From Sanderia malayensis (taxonomy: Eukaryota; Cnidaria; Scyphozoa; Semaeostomeae; Pelagiidae), in NCBI GenBank assembly GCA_013076295.1, contig RQOL01000408.1, forward strand, positions 62,001 through 126,000: a stretch of 64,000 nt of DNA, in the 5' to 3' direction. The notes below the pieces were generated by a model, which was not told the DNA's origin, did no database searches, and saw nothing but the letters and a program-made list of their open reading frames with translations. This document shows, one piece after another, positions 1-13,077 of the stretch (its first letter is position 1; every line of letters begins with the position of its first letter). The translations under genes and the position numbers were made by a program.

Positions 1-3000
1 GTAAAAAGGTGTATTTGAATAACTCAGTTTTACCTGTATCTACCTCTATTCATGTGTAAATTGTGTGAATCAATGCTACTATCACGGAAAGCGAGTAAAA
101 AATATGTATTTCAATCTGGAGATTTACTTGCATTTCTGTCAATTCATTTGTAAGTTGTGGGAAGGACTGCTAATATCACGGAAACAAGTAAAAAGGATGT
201 ATTTCAATTGTGTCAGTTTTATCCGTATATTCGTGGATTCATGTTTCAATTGTCGGAATGAATGTTAATATCAGAAAAACAAGTAAGAGAGGCGTCTTTC
301 AATCAGTCAATTTTACCTGTATTTTGTGCATTCATATGTAAAATGTGAGAATGAATGTCAACATCACTTAAAACAAGTAAAAAAGGTGTGTTTTAATCAG
401 TCATTTTTAACTTATTTACGTGAATTTCATGTGTAAATTGTGGAATATGAATGTTAAAATCATAGAAACAAGTAAAAACAGGTGTATCTCAATCATTCAA
501 TTTTACCTAAATTTACCTGGATTCATGTGTAAATTATGGGAATGAATGTTCATATAACGGAAAACAATTAAAAAATATGTATCAATCATTCAGTTTCACT
601 TGTATTTACGTGGATTCATGTGTAAATCGTGGGAATGAATGCTAATATCACGGAAAACAGTTAAAGAGGTGTCTTTGATCAGTCATTTTGAATTGTATTT
701 ACGTCGATTCACTTGTAAATTATGGAAATGAATGCTACTATCACGGAAACCAAGTAAAAAAACGTGTAATTCAATCAGTCAGTTTTACTTGTATTTCTAT
801 CAATTCATGTGTATGTTGTGGGAAGGACTGCTAGTATCACTGAAAACAAGTAAAAAACATGTATTTCAATTGGTCAGTTTTATCCGTATTTTCGTGGATT
901 CATGTGTCAATTGTGGGAATGAAGGTTAATATCACGAACAACAAGTAGGAGAGGTGTATTTGAATAACTCAGTTTTATCTGTATTTTTGTGCATTCATGT
1001 GTAAATTGTGAGAAAGAATGTAAATATCACGGAAAAAGTGACAACTGTGTATTTCAATCAGTCAGTTTTACCAGTATTTACACCAATTCATGTTTTAATT
1101 GTGGGAATTAATGTTAACATCAGGAAACAAAGTAAAAAAGGTGTATTTCAATCAATCAGTTTTAAACGTATTATGTGACATCGTGTCTAAATTGTGGGAA
1201 TGAATGTCAATATCACGGAAAAAGGTAAAAGAGGTGTATTCCAATCAGTGAGTTTTAACTGTATTTACCTCCATTCATGTGTAAATTGTGGGAATGAATG
1301 TCAATATCACGTAAAACAGTAAAAAGGTGTATTTTGATCAGTCATTCTTAACTGTTTTTACGTAGATTCATGTGTATATTGTGGGAATGAATGTTATTAT
1401 CACGGAAAGCAAGCAGAAAAAGTGCATTTAAATCAGTCAGTTTTACCTGTATTTACGTGGATTCATGTGTAAATTGTGGGAATATGCTGTGTATGCTGTG
1501 GGAAGGACTGCTAATATCAATGAAAACAAGTTGAAAGATGTATTTCAATTGGTCAGTTTTATCCGTTTTTCGTGGATTCATGTGTCAATTGTGGGAATGA
1601 ATGTTAATGTTACGAAAAACAAGTAAAAGAGGGGTATTTTAATAAGTCATTTTTACCTGTATATTTGTGGATTCATGTGTAAATTGTGAGAATGAATGTT
1701 TTATTTACCTTTATTCATGTGTAATTTGTGGGAATGAATGTCAACATGACATAAAACAAGTAAAAAAAGTGTATTTTAATCAGTCGTTTTTAACTATATT
1801 TATGTGGATTCACGTGTAAATTGTAGGAATTAATGTTAATATCACGGAAAACAAGTAAAAAAGGTGTATTTCAATCAGTTAAATTTGTGTGGATTCATGT
1901 GTAATTTGTGGGAATGAATGTTCATATAACGGGTTACAAGTGAAAAAGATGTAAATCAAGCAGTCACTTTTACTCGTTTTTACGTAGATTCATGTGTAAA
2001 TTGTGGGAATGAATGCTATTATCACGGAAAACAAGTAAAAAAAGTGTAATTCAATCAGTCAGTGTTACTTGTATTTCTCTCAATTCAGGTGTAAGTTGTG
2101 GGAAGGACTGCTAATATCACTGAAAACAAGTAAAAAAAAGTGTTTTTTGATCAGTCATTTTTAACTGTATTTATGTGGATTCTTGTGTAAATTGTGGGAA
2201 TGAATGTTAATATCACGGGAAACAAGTAAAAAAGGTGTATTTCAATCAGTTGAATTTACGTGGATTCATGTGTGAATTGTGGGAATGAATGCTAATATCA
2301 CGGAAAACAAGTAAAAAAAAGTGTATTTTGATCAGTCATGTTTAACTGTATTTACGTGGATTCATGTATAAACTGTGGGAATGAATGCTAATGCTACGGA
2401 AAACAGGCAAAAAAGTGTATTTCGATGATTTAGTTTTACCTGTATCTCTGTCAATTACTGTGTAAATCGTGGAATGGAATGCTAATATCACTGAAAAAGA
2501 GTAAAAAGGTGAATTTCAATTCAACCGTTTTAGCTGTATTTTTGTGGATTCATGTGTAAATTGTGAGAATGAATGTAAATATGGCAAAAATAATTAACAA
2601 CTGTGCAATTCAATCAGTCAATTTTATCAGTATTTACCTCTATTCATGTTTGAATTGTGGGAATGAATGTCAACATCTCGCAAAACATATAAAAAAGTGT
2701 ATTTCAATAAGTCAGTTTTACCTGCATTTAGGTGGATTCATTTGTAAATTGTGGGATTGAATACTACTATCACGGAAAAGAAAAAAAAAGTGATTTCAAT
2801 CAGTCAGTTTTACTTGTATTTCTGTCAATTCATGTGAACCTTTGGGGAAGGACGGCCAATATCACTGTAAAAAGGTAACAACTGTGTATTTCAATCAGTC
2901 AATTTTATCAGTATTTACCTCTATTCATGTTTGAATTGTGGGAATGAATGTCAACATCACGCAAAACATATAAAAAAGTGTATTTCAATAAGTCAGTTTT

Positions 3001-3960
3001 ACCTGCATTTACGTGGATTCATTTGTAAATTGTGGGATTGAATACTACTATCACGGGAAACAAGAAAAAAAAGTGTATTTCAATCAGTCAGTTTTACTTG
3101 TATTTCTCTCAATTCATGTGAACCTTTGGGGAAGGACGGCCAATATCACTGTAAAGTAACAACTGTGTATTTCAATCAGTCAGTCCTACCTGTATTTTTG
3201 TGCATTCATATGTAAAATGTGAGAATGAATGTCAACATCACTTAAAACAACTAAAAAAGGTGTATTTTAATCAGTCTTTTTTAACTTTATTTACGTGAAT
3301 TCATGTATAATTTGTGGGAGTGAATGTTCATATAACGGGTTACAAGTGAAAAAGATGTAAATCAAGCAGTCACTTTTACTCGTTTTTACGTAGATTCATG
3401 TGTAAATTGTGGGAATGAACTATTATCAGGGAAAACAAGTAAAAAACGTGTTTTTGATCAGTCATTTTAACTGTGTATTTATGTGGATTCTTGTGTAAAT
3501 TGTGGGAATGAATGTTAATATCACGGGAAACAAGTAAAAAAGGTGTATTTCAATCAGTAAATTTACGTGGATTCATGTGTGAATTGTGGGAGTGAATGCT
3601 AATATCACGGAAACAGTAAAAAAAAGTGTATTTTGATCAGTCATGTTTTAACTGTATTACGTCGATTCGTGTATAACTGTGGCAATGGAATGCTAATGTT
3701 ACGGAAAACAGGCAAAAAAAAGTGTTATTTCGATGATTTAGTTTTACCTGTATCTCTCTCAATTACTGTGTAAATCGTGGGATGGAATCTAATATCACTG
3801 AAAAAAGAGTAAAGGGTGAATTTCAATTCAACCGTTTTAGCTGTATATTTGTGGATTCATGTGTAAATTGTGAGAATGAATGTAAATATGGCAAAAAAAA
3901 TTAACAACTGTGCAATTCAATCAGTCAATTTATCAGTATTTACCTCTATTCATGTTTGAA
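1..3960 (+). repeat. Large higher-order repeat, copy A of the about 9.03-kb period
   Basis: This stretch matches 9028-12977 monomer by monomer. Diagnostic variants have the same spacing: the monomer with AATCATTCAATTTTACCTAA lies at about 485 and 9511, the junction GCTGTGTATGCTGTGG at 1486 and 10518, and the variant with ACAACTGTGCAATTCAATCA at about 2598 and 11625. The offsets are 9026-9032 bp. Between about 3400 and 3960 this copy has extra one-base losses, so the offset drifts to about 9043. The boundaries are approximate because they were judged by eye. Confidence 0.75.
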
Positions 3961-5399
3961 TTGTGGGAATGAATGTCAACATCACGCAAACATATAAAAA
4001 AGTGTATTTCAATAAGTCAGTTTACCTGCATTTACGTTGATTCATTTGTAAATTGTGGCATTGAATACTACTATCACGGAAAACAAGACAAAAAAGTGTA
4101 TTTCAATCAATCAGTTTTACTTGTATTTCTGTCAATTCATGTGCAACTTTGGGGAAGGACGGCCAATACCACTGTAAAAAAGTAACAACTGTGTATTTCA
4201 ATCAGTCAGTCTTACAAGTATTTACCTCTATTCGTGTGTAGATTGTGGGAATGAATGTCAACATCACGTAAAACAAGTAAAAAGGTGTATTTGAATAACT
4301 CAGTTTTACCTGTATCTACCTCTATTCATTTGTAAGTTCTGGGAAGGACTGCTAATATCACGGAAAACAAGTAAAAAACAAGTATTTCAATGGTCAGTTT
4401 TATCCGCATTTTCGCGGATTCATGTGTCAATTGTGGGAATGAAGGTTAATATCACGAAAACAAGTAAAAGAGGGGTATTTTAATAAGTCATTTTTACCTG
4501 TATATTTGTGGATTCATGTGTAAATTGTGAGAATGAATGTTTTATTTACCTTTATTCTTGTGTAATTTGTGGGAATGAATGTCAACATGACTTAAAACAA
4601 GTAAAAAAGTGGTATTTTAATCAGTCGTTTTTAACTATATTTATGTGGATTCATGTGTAAATTGTAGGAATTAATGTTAATATCACGGAAAACAAGTAAA
4701 AAAGGTGTATTTCATCAGTTAAATTTATGTGGTTCATGTGTAATTTGTGGGATGAATGTTCATATAACGGGTTACAAGTGAAAAAGATGTAAATCAAGCA
4801 GTCAATTTTACTCGTTTTACGTAGATTCATGTGTAAATGTGGGAATGAATGCTATTATCACGGAAAACAAGTAAAAAAAGTGTAATTCAATCAGTCAGTG
4901 TTACTTGTATTTCTCTCAATTCAGGTGTAAGTTGTGGGAAGGACTGCTAATATCACTGAAACAAGTAAAAAAAGTGTTTTTTGATCAGTCATTTTTAACT
5001 GTATTTATGTGGATTCTGTGTAAATTGTGGGAATGAATGTTAATATCACGGGAAACAAGTAAAAAAGGTGTATTTCAATCAGTTAAATTTACGTGGATTC
5101 ATGTGTGAATTGTGGGAATGAATGCTAATATCACGGAAAACAAGTAAAAAAAAGTGTATTTTGATCAGTCATGTTTAACTGTATTTTACGTGGATTCATG
5201 TATAAACTGTGGGAATGAATGCTAATGTTACGGAAAACTGGCAAAAAAGTGTATTTCGATGATTTAGTTTTACCTGTATCTCTGTCAATTACTGTGTAAA
5301 TCGTGGAATGGAATGCTAATATCACTGAAAAAGATAAAAAGGTGAATTTCAATTCAATCGTTTTAGCTGTATTTTTGTGGATTCATGTGTAAATTCTGA

Positions 5400-8300
5400 G
5401 AATGAATGTAAATATGGCAAAAATAATTAACAACTGTGCAATTCAATCAGTCAATTTTATCAGTATTTACCTCTATTCATGTTTGAATTGTGGGAATGAA
5501 TGTCAACATCTCGCAAAACATATAAAAAAGTGTATTTCAATAAGTCAGTTTTACCTGCATTTAGGTGGATTCATTGTAAATTGTGGGATTGAATACTACT
5601 ATCACGGAAAACAAGAAAAAAAGTGTATTTCAATCAGTCAGTGTTACTTGTATTTCTGTCAATTCATGTGAACCTTTGGGGAAGGACGGCCAATATCACT
5701 GTAAAAAGGTAACAACTGTGTATTTCAATCAGTCAATTTATCAGTATTTACCTCTATTCATGTTTGAATTGTGGGAATGAATGTCAACATCACGCAAAAC
5801 ATATAAAAAAGTGTATTTCAATAAGTCAGTTTTACCTGCATTTACGTGGATTCATTTGTAAATTGTGGGATTGAATACTACTATCACGGGAAACAAGAAA
5901 AAAAGTGTATTTCAATCAGTCAGTTTTACTTGTATTTCTCTCAATTCATGTGAACCTTTGGGAAGGACGGCCAATATAATCACAAGGTAAAAAAAGTAAC
6001 AAATCTGGTATTTAAATCAGTCAGTTTTACCAGTATTTACACCAATTCATGTTTTAATTGTGGGAATTAATGTTAACATCAGGGAAACAAGTAAAAAAAT
6101 GTATTTCAATCAATCAGTTTTACCCGTATTTACGTGAATTCGTGTCTAAATTGTGGGAATGAAATGTCAATATCAAGGAAACAGGTAAAAGAGGTGTATT
6201 TCCAATCAGTGAGTTTTAACTGTATTTACCTCTTTTCATGTGTAAATTGTGGGAATGAATGTCAATATCACGTAAAACAAGTAAAAAAGGTGTATTTTGA
6301 TCATCATTCTTAACTGTATGTACTAGATTCATGTGTATATTGTGGGAATGAATGTTATTATCACGGAAAACAAGCAGAAAAAGTGCATTTAAATCAGTCA
6401 GTTTTACCTGTATTTACGTGGATTCATGTGTAAATTGTGTGAATGAATGCTAATATTCGGAAAACAGGTAAAAAAAGTGTATTTCGATCATTTAGTTTTA
6501 CCTGTATCTCTGTCAATAAATGTGTAAATTGTTGGATGGAATGCTAATATCACTGAGGAAGAGTAAAAAAGGTGTACTTCAATTCAACCGTGTTAGCTGT
6601 ATTTTTGTGGATTCATGTGTAAATTGTGAAAATGAATGTAAATATGGCAAAAAAAATTAACAACTGTGCAATTCAATCAGTCAATTTTATCAGTATTTAC
6701 CTCTATTCATGTTTGAATTGTGGGAATGAATGTCAACATCACGCAAAACATATAAAAAAGTGTATTTCAATAAGTCAGTTTTACCTGCATTTACGTGGAT
6801 TCATTTGTAAATTGTGGCATTGAATACTACTATCACGGAAAATAAGAAAAAAAGTGTATTTCAATCAGTCAGTTTTACTTGTATTTCTGTCATTCATGTG
6901 AAACTTTGGGGAAGGACGGCCAATATCACTGTAAAAAAGTAACAACTGTGTATTTCAATCAGTCAGTCTTACCAGTATTTACCTCTGTTCGTGTGTAAAT
7001 TGTGGGATGAATGTCAACATCACGTAAAACAAGTAAAAAGGTGTATTTGAATAACTCCGTTTTACCTGTATCTACCTCTATTCATTTGTAAGTTGTGGGA
7101 AGGACTGCTAATATCACGGAAAACAAGTAAAAAACATGTATTTCAATTGGTCAGTTTTATCCGTATTTTCGTGGATTCATGTGTCAATTGTGGGAATGAA
7201 GGTTAATATCACGAAAAACAAGTAGGAGAGGTGTATTTCAATAAGTCAATTTATCTGTATTTTTGCGCATTCATGTGTAAATTGTGAGAAAGAATGAAAG
7301 TATCACGGAAAAAAGTAACAACTGTGTATTTCAATCAGTCAGTTTTACCAGTATTTACACCAATTCATGTTTTAATTGTGGGAATTAATGTTAACATCAG
7401 GGAAACAAAGTAAAAAAGGTGTATTTCAATCAATCAGTTTTTACCCGTATTTACGTGAATTCGTGTCTAAATTGTGGGAATGAATGTCAATATCACGGAA
7501 AACAGGTAAAAGAGGTGTATTCCAATCAGTGAGTTTTAACTGTATTTACCTCTTTTCATGTGTAAATTGTGGGAATGAATGTCAATATCACGTAAAACAA
7601 GTAAAAAGGTGTATTTTGATCAGTCATTCTTAACTGTATGTACGTAGATTCATGTGTATATTGTGGGAATGAATGTTATTATCACGGAAAGCAAGCAGAA
7701 AAAGTGCATTTAAAGCAGTCAGTTTTACCTGTATTTACGTGGATTCATGTGTAAATTGTGTGAATGAATGCTAATATTGCGGAAAACAGGTAAAAAAAGT
7801 GTATTTCGATCATTTAGTTTTACCTGTATCTCTGTCAATAAATGTGTAAATTGTGGATGGAATGCTAATATCACTGAGAAGAGTAAAAAAGGTGTACTTC
7901 AATTCAACCGTGTTAGCTGTATTTTTGTGGATTCATGTGTAAATTGTGAAAATGAATGTAAATATGGCAAAAAAAATTAACAACTGTGCAATTCAATCAG
8001 TCAATTTTATCAGTATTTACCTCTATTCATGTTTGAATTGTGGGAATGAATGTCAACATCACGCAAAACATATAAAAAGTGTATTTCAATAAGTCAGTTT
8101 TACCTGCATTTAGGTGGATTCATTTGTAAATTGTGGCATTGAATACTACTATCACGGAAAATAAGAAAAAAAGTGTATTTCAATCAGTCAGTTTTACTTG
8201 TTTTCTGTCAATTCATGTGAAACTTTGGGGAAGGACGGCCATATCACTGGTAAAAAAAGTAAACAACTGTGTATTTCAATCATCAGTCTTACCAGTATTT

Positions 8301-8640
8301 ACCTCTGTTCGTGTGTAAATTGTGGGAATGAATGTCAACATCACGTAAAACAAGTAAAATTGTGTATTTGAATAACTCCGTTTTACCTGTATCTACCTCT
8401 ATTCATTTGTAAGTTGTGGGAAGGACTGCTAATATCACGGAAAACAAGTAAAAACATGTATTTCAATTGGTCAGTTTTATCCGTATTTTCGTGGATTCAT
8501 GTGTCAATTGTGGGAATGAAGGTTAATATCACGAAAAACAAGTAGGAGAGGTGTATTTCAATAAGTCAATTTTATCTGTATTTTTGAGCATTCATGTGTA
8601 AATTGTGAGAAAGAATGAAAGTATCACGGAAAAAGTAACA
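5400..8640 (+). repeat. Nested 1.3-kb higher-order repeats (about 14 monomers)
   Basis: The variant monomer containing ACAACTGTGCAATTCAATCA recurs at about 5431, 6660 and 7980, giving spacings of about 1229 and 1320 bp. That is 13-14 monomers of 94 bp. Other variants keep the same order between these anchors: a monomer with CCTTTGGGGAAGGACGGCC or its close relatives, one with CACCAATTCATGTTTTAATT, and one with GTGCATTTAAATCAGTCAG. The same unit reappears at about 26.6-30.7 kb. Confidence 0.7.
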
Positions 8641-9027
8641 ACTGTGTATTTCAATCAGTCAGTTTTACCTGCATTTACGTTGATTCATTTGTAAATTGTG
8701 GCATTGAATACTACTATCACGGAAAACAAGAAAAAAAAGTGTATTTCAGTCAGTCAGTTTTACTCGTTTTTACGTAGATTCATGTAAATTGTGGCAATCA
8801 ATTTTATTATCCCGGAAAACAAGTAAAAAAAAGTGTAGTTCAATCAGTCAGTTTTACTTGTATTTCTGTCAATTCAGGTGAAACTTTGGGGAAGGACGGC
8901 CAATATCACTGTAAAAAAGTAACAAGTGTGTATTTCAATCAGTCAGTTTACCAGTATTTTACCTCTATTCATGTTAAATTGTGGGAATGAATGTCAACAT
9001 CACGAAAACAGTTAAAAGTAGGTGTAT

Positions 9028-12000
9028 TTCGAATAAGTCAGTTTTAACCTGTATTTACCTTCTATTCATGTGTAAATTGTGGGAATCGAATGCTATATCA
9101 CGGAAAACAGTAAAAAGTGTATTTTCATCAGTCAGTTTTACTCTGGCATGTTCTGTCAATTCATTTGGTAAGTTGTGGGAAGATGACTGTCAATATTATC
9201 ACGGAGCATACAGGAAACAAGTAAAAAGAATGTATTTAATTGGTCAGTTTTATCCGTATATTCGTGGATTCATGTTTCAATTGGTCGGAATGAATGTTAA
9301 TATCACGAAAAACAAGTAAGAGAGGTGTCTTTCAATAAGTCAATTTACCTGTATTTTTGTGCATTCATATGTAAAATGTGAGAATGATGTCAACATCACT
9401 TAAAACAAGTAAAAAGGTGGTGTTTTAATAGTCATTTTTAACTTTATTTACGTGAATTCATGGTAAATTGGGGAATGAAGTTAAATCATAAAAACAAGTA
9501 AAACAGGTGTATCTCAATCATTCAATTTTACCTAAATTTACCTGGATTCATGTGTAAATTATGGGAATGAATGTTCATATAACGGAAAAAATTAAAACAT
9601 ATGTATATCAATCATTCAGTTTCACTTGTATTTACGTGGATTCATGTGTAAATCGTGGGAATGAATGCTAATATCACGGAAAACAGTTAAAAGAGGTGTA
9701 CTTTGATCAGTCATTTTGAATTGTATTTACGTCGATTCACTTGTAAATTATGGAAATGAATGCTACTATCACGGAAACCAAGTAAAAAAACGTGTAATTC
9801 AATCAGTCAGTTTTACTTGTATTTCTATCAATTCATGTGTATGTTGTGGGAAGGACTGCTAGTATCACTGAAAACAAGTAAAAAACATGTATTTCAATTG
9901 GTCAGTTTTATCCGTATTTTCGTGGATTCATGTGTCAATTGTGGGAATGAAGGTTAATATCACGAACAACAAGTAGGAGAGGTGTATTTGAATAACTCAG
10001 TTTTATCTGTATTTTTGTGCATTCATGTGTAAATTGTGAGAAAGAATGTAAATATCACGGAAAAAAGTGACAACTGTGTATTTCAATCAGTCAGTTTTAC
10101 CAGTATTTACACCAATTCATGTTTTAATTGTGGGAATTAATGTTAACATCAGGGAAACAAAGTAAAAAAGGTGTATTTCAATCAATCAGTTTTAAACGTA
10201 TTATGTGACATCGTGTCTAAATTGTGGGAATGAATGTCAATATCACGGAAAACAGGTAAAAGAGGTGTATTCCAATCAGTGAGTTTTAACTGTATTTACC
10301 TCCATTCATGTGTAAATTGTGGGAATGAATGTCAATATCACGTAAAACGAGTAAAAAGGTGTATTTTGATCAGTCATTCTTAACTGTTTTTACGTAGATT
10401 CATGTGTATATTGTGGGAATGAATGTTATTATCACGGAAAGCAAGCAGAAAAAGTGCATTTAAATCAGTCAGTTTTACCTGTATTTACGTGGATTCATGT
10501 GTAAATTGTGGGAATATGCTGTGTATGCTGTGGGAAGGACTGCTAATATCAATGAAAACAAGTTGAAAGATGTATTTCAATTGGTCAGTTTTATCCGTTC
10601 TTTCGTGGATTCATGTGTCAATTGTGGGAATGAATGTTAATGTTACGAAAAACAAGTAAAAGAGGGGTATTTTAATAAGTCATTTTTACCTGTATATTTG
10701 TGGATTCATGTGTAAATTGTGAGAATGAATGTTTTATTTACCTTTATTCATGTGTAATTTTGGGAATGAATGTCAACATGACATAAAACAAGTAAAAAAA
10801 GTGTATTTTTCAGTCGTTTTTAACTATATTTATGTGGATTCACGTGTAAATTGTAGGAATTAATGTTAATATCACGGAAAACAAGTAAAAAAGGTGTATT
10901 TCAATCAGTTAAATTTGTGTGGATTCATGTGTAATTTGTGGGAATGAATGTTCATATAACGGGTTACAAGTGAAAAAGATGTAAATCAAGCAGTCACTTT
11001 TACTCGTTTTTACGTAGATTCATGTGTAAATTGTGGGAATGAATGCTATTATCACGGAAAACAAGTAAAAAAAGTGTAATTCAATCAGTCAGTGTTACTT
11101 GTATTTCTCTCAATTCAGGTGTAAGTTGTGGGAAGGACTGCTAATATCACTGAAAACAAGTAAAAAAAAGTGTTTTTTGATCAGTCATTTTTAACTGTAT
11201 TTATGTGGATTCTTGTGTAAATTGTGGGAATGAATGTTAATATCACGGGAAACAAGTAAAAAAGGTGTATTTCAATCAGTTGAATTTACGTGGATTCATG
11301 TGTGAATTGTGGGAATGAATGCTAATATCACGGAAAACAAGTAAAAAAAGTGTATTTTGATCAGTCATGTTTAACTGTATTTACGTGGATTCATGTATAA
11401 TTGTGGGAATGAATGCTAATGCTACGGAAAACAGGCAAAAAAGTGTATTTCGATGATTTAGTTTTACCTGTATCTCTGTCAATTACTGTGTAAATCGTGG
11501 AATGGAATGCTAATATCACTGAAAAGAGTAAAAAGGTGAATTTCAATTCAACCGTTTTAGCTGTATTTTTGTGGATTCATGTGTAAATTGTGAGAATGAA
11601 TGTAAATATGGCAAAAATAATTAACAACTGTGCAATTCAATCAGTCAATTTTATCAGTATTTACCTCTATTCATGTTTGAATTGTGGGAATGAATGTCAA
11701 CATCTCGCAAAACATATAAAAAAGTGTATTTCAATAAGTCAGTTTTACCTGCATTTAGGTGGATTCATTTGTAAATTGTGGGATTGAATACTACTATCAC
11801 GGAAAACAAGAAAAAAAAGTGTATTTCAATCAGTCAGTTTTACTTGTATTTCTGTCAATTCATGTGAACCTTTGGGAAGGACGGCCAATATCACTGTAAA
11901 AAAGGTAACAACTGTGTATTTCAATCAGTCAATTTTATCAGTATTTACCTCTATTCATGTTTGAATTGTGGGAATGAATGTCAACATCACGCAAAACATA

Positions 12001-12977
12001 TAAAAAAGTGTATTTCAATAAGTCAGTTTTACCTGCATTTACGTGGATTCATTTGTAAATTGTGGGATTGAATACTACTATCATGGGAAACAAGAAAAAA
12101 AAGTGTATTTCAATCAGTCAGTTTTACTTGTATTTCTCTCAATTCATGTGAAAACCTTTGGGGAAGGACGGCCAATATCACTGTAAAAAGTAACAACTGT
12201 GTATTTCAATCAGTCAGTCCTACCTGTATTTTTGTGCATTCATATGTAAAATGTGAGAATGAATGTCAACATCACTTAAAACAACTAAAAAAGGTATTTT
12301 AATCAGTCTTTTTTAACTTTATTTACGTGAATTCATGTATAATTTGTGGGAGTGAATGTTCATATAACGGGTTACAAGTGAAAAAGATGTAAATCAAGCA
12401 GTCACTTTTACTCGTTTTACGTAGATTCATGTGTAAATTGTGGGAATGAATGCTATTATCACGGAAAACAAGTAAAAAAAGTGTTTTTTGATCAGTCATT
12501 TTTAACTGTGTATTTATGTGGATTCTTGTGTAAATTGTGGGAATGAATGTTAATATCACGGGAAACAAGTAAAAAAGGTGTATTTCAATCAGTTAAATTT
12601 ACGTGGATTCATGTGTGAATTGTGGGAGTGAATGCTAATATCACGGAAAACAAGTAAAAAAAGTGTATTTTGATCAGTCATGTTTAACTGTATTTACGTC
12701 GATTCATGTATAAACTGTGGCAATGAATGCTAATGTTACGGAAAACAGGCAAAAAAAGTGTATTTCGATGATTTAGCTTTACCTGTATCTCTCTCAATTA
12801 CTGTGTAAATCGTGGGATGGAATGCTAATATCACTGAAAAAGAGTAAAAGGGTGAATTTCAATTCAACCGTTTTAGCTGTATATTTGTGGATTCATGTGT
12901 AAATTGTGAGAATGAATGTAAATATGGCAAAAAAATTAACAACTGTGCAATTCAATCAGTCAATTTTATCAGTATAC
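9028..12977 (+). repeat. Large higher-order repeat, copy B of the about 9.03-kb period
   Basis: This is the counterpart of 1-3960 by ordered variant monomers (see that entry for anchors). It ends abruptly at the 100-N gap, so its true length is unknown. Its first about 450 bp lie in a patch with many irregular one-base insertions and losses, which blurs the left boundary. Confidence 0.72.
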
Positions 12978-13077
12978 NNNNNNNNNNNNNNNNNNNNNNN
13001 NNNNNNNNNNNNNNNNNNNNNNNNNNNNNNNNNNNNNNNNNNNNNNNNNNNNNNNNNNNNNNNNNNNNNNNNNNNNN
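12978..13077. other. Assembly gap (100 N)
   Basis: Exactly 100 N. This is the usual placeholder for a gap of unknown size, so the satellite may be collapsed or much longer here. The sequence to the left ends in mid-monomer (after TTTTATCAGTATAC). The sequence to the right resumes in another variant (GTGGATTCATGTGTAAATTG), which corresponds to about 4647 of the window. The phase of the higher-order repeat therefore jumps across the gap. Confidence 0.99.

Larger units (their letters stand above)
1..12977 (+). repeat. Satellite array, block 1 (about 94-bp monomers)
   Basis: Head-to-tail AT-rich monomers of about 93-96 bp. Each carries the same ordered landmarks: GTGTATTTCAATCAGTCAG, TTTTACCTGTATTTACGTGG, ATTCATGTGTAAATTGTGGG, AATGAATGTTAATATCACGG and an A-rich AAAACAAGTAAAAAAG end. 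Dividing the length by 94 gives roughly 138 monomers. Monomers differ by substitutions and small indels, and the variants recur in a fixed order, so this is a higher-order-repeat array and not a homogeneous one. The plus strand is only a convention, taken from the reading direction of the consensus. Short open frames here (about 60-110 codons) are fortuitous. The block runs off the left window edge and stops at an assembly gap. No CENP-B box was noticed. Confidence 0.97.
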
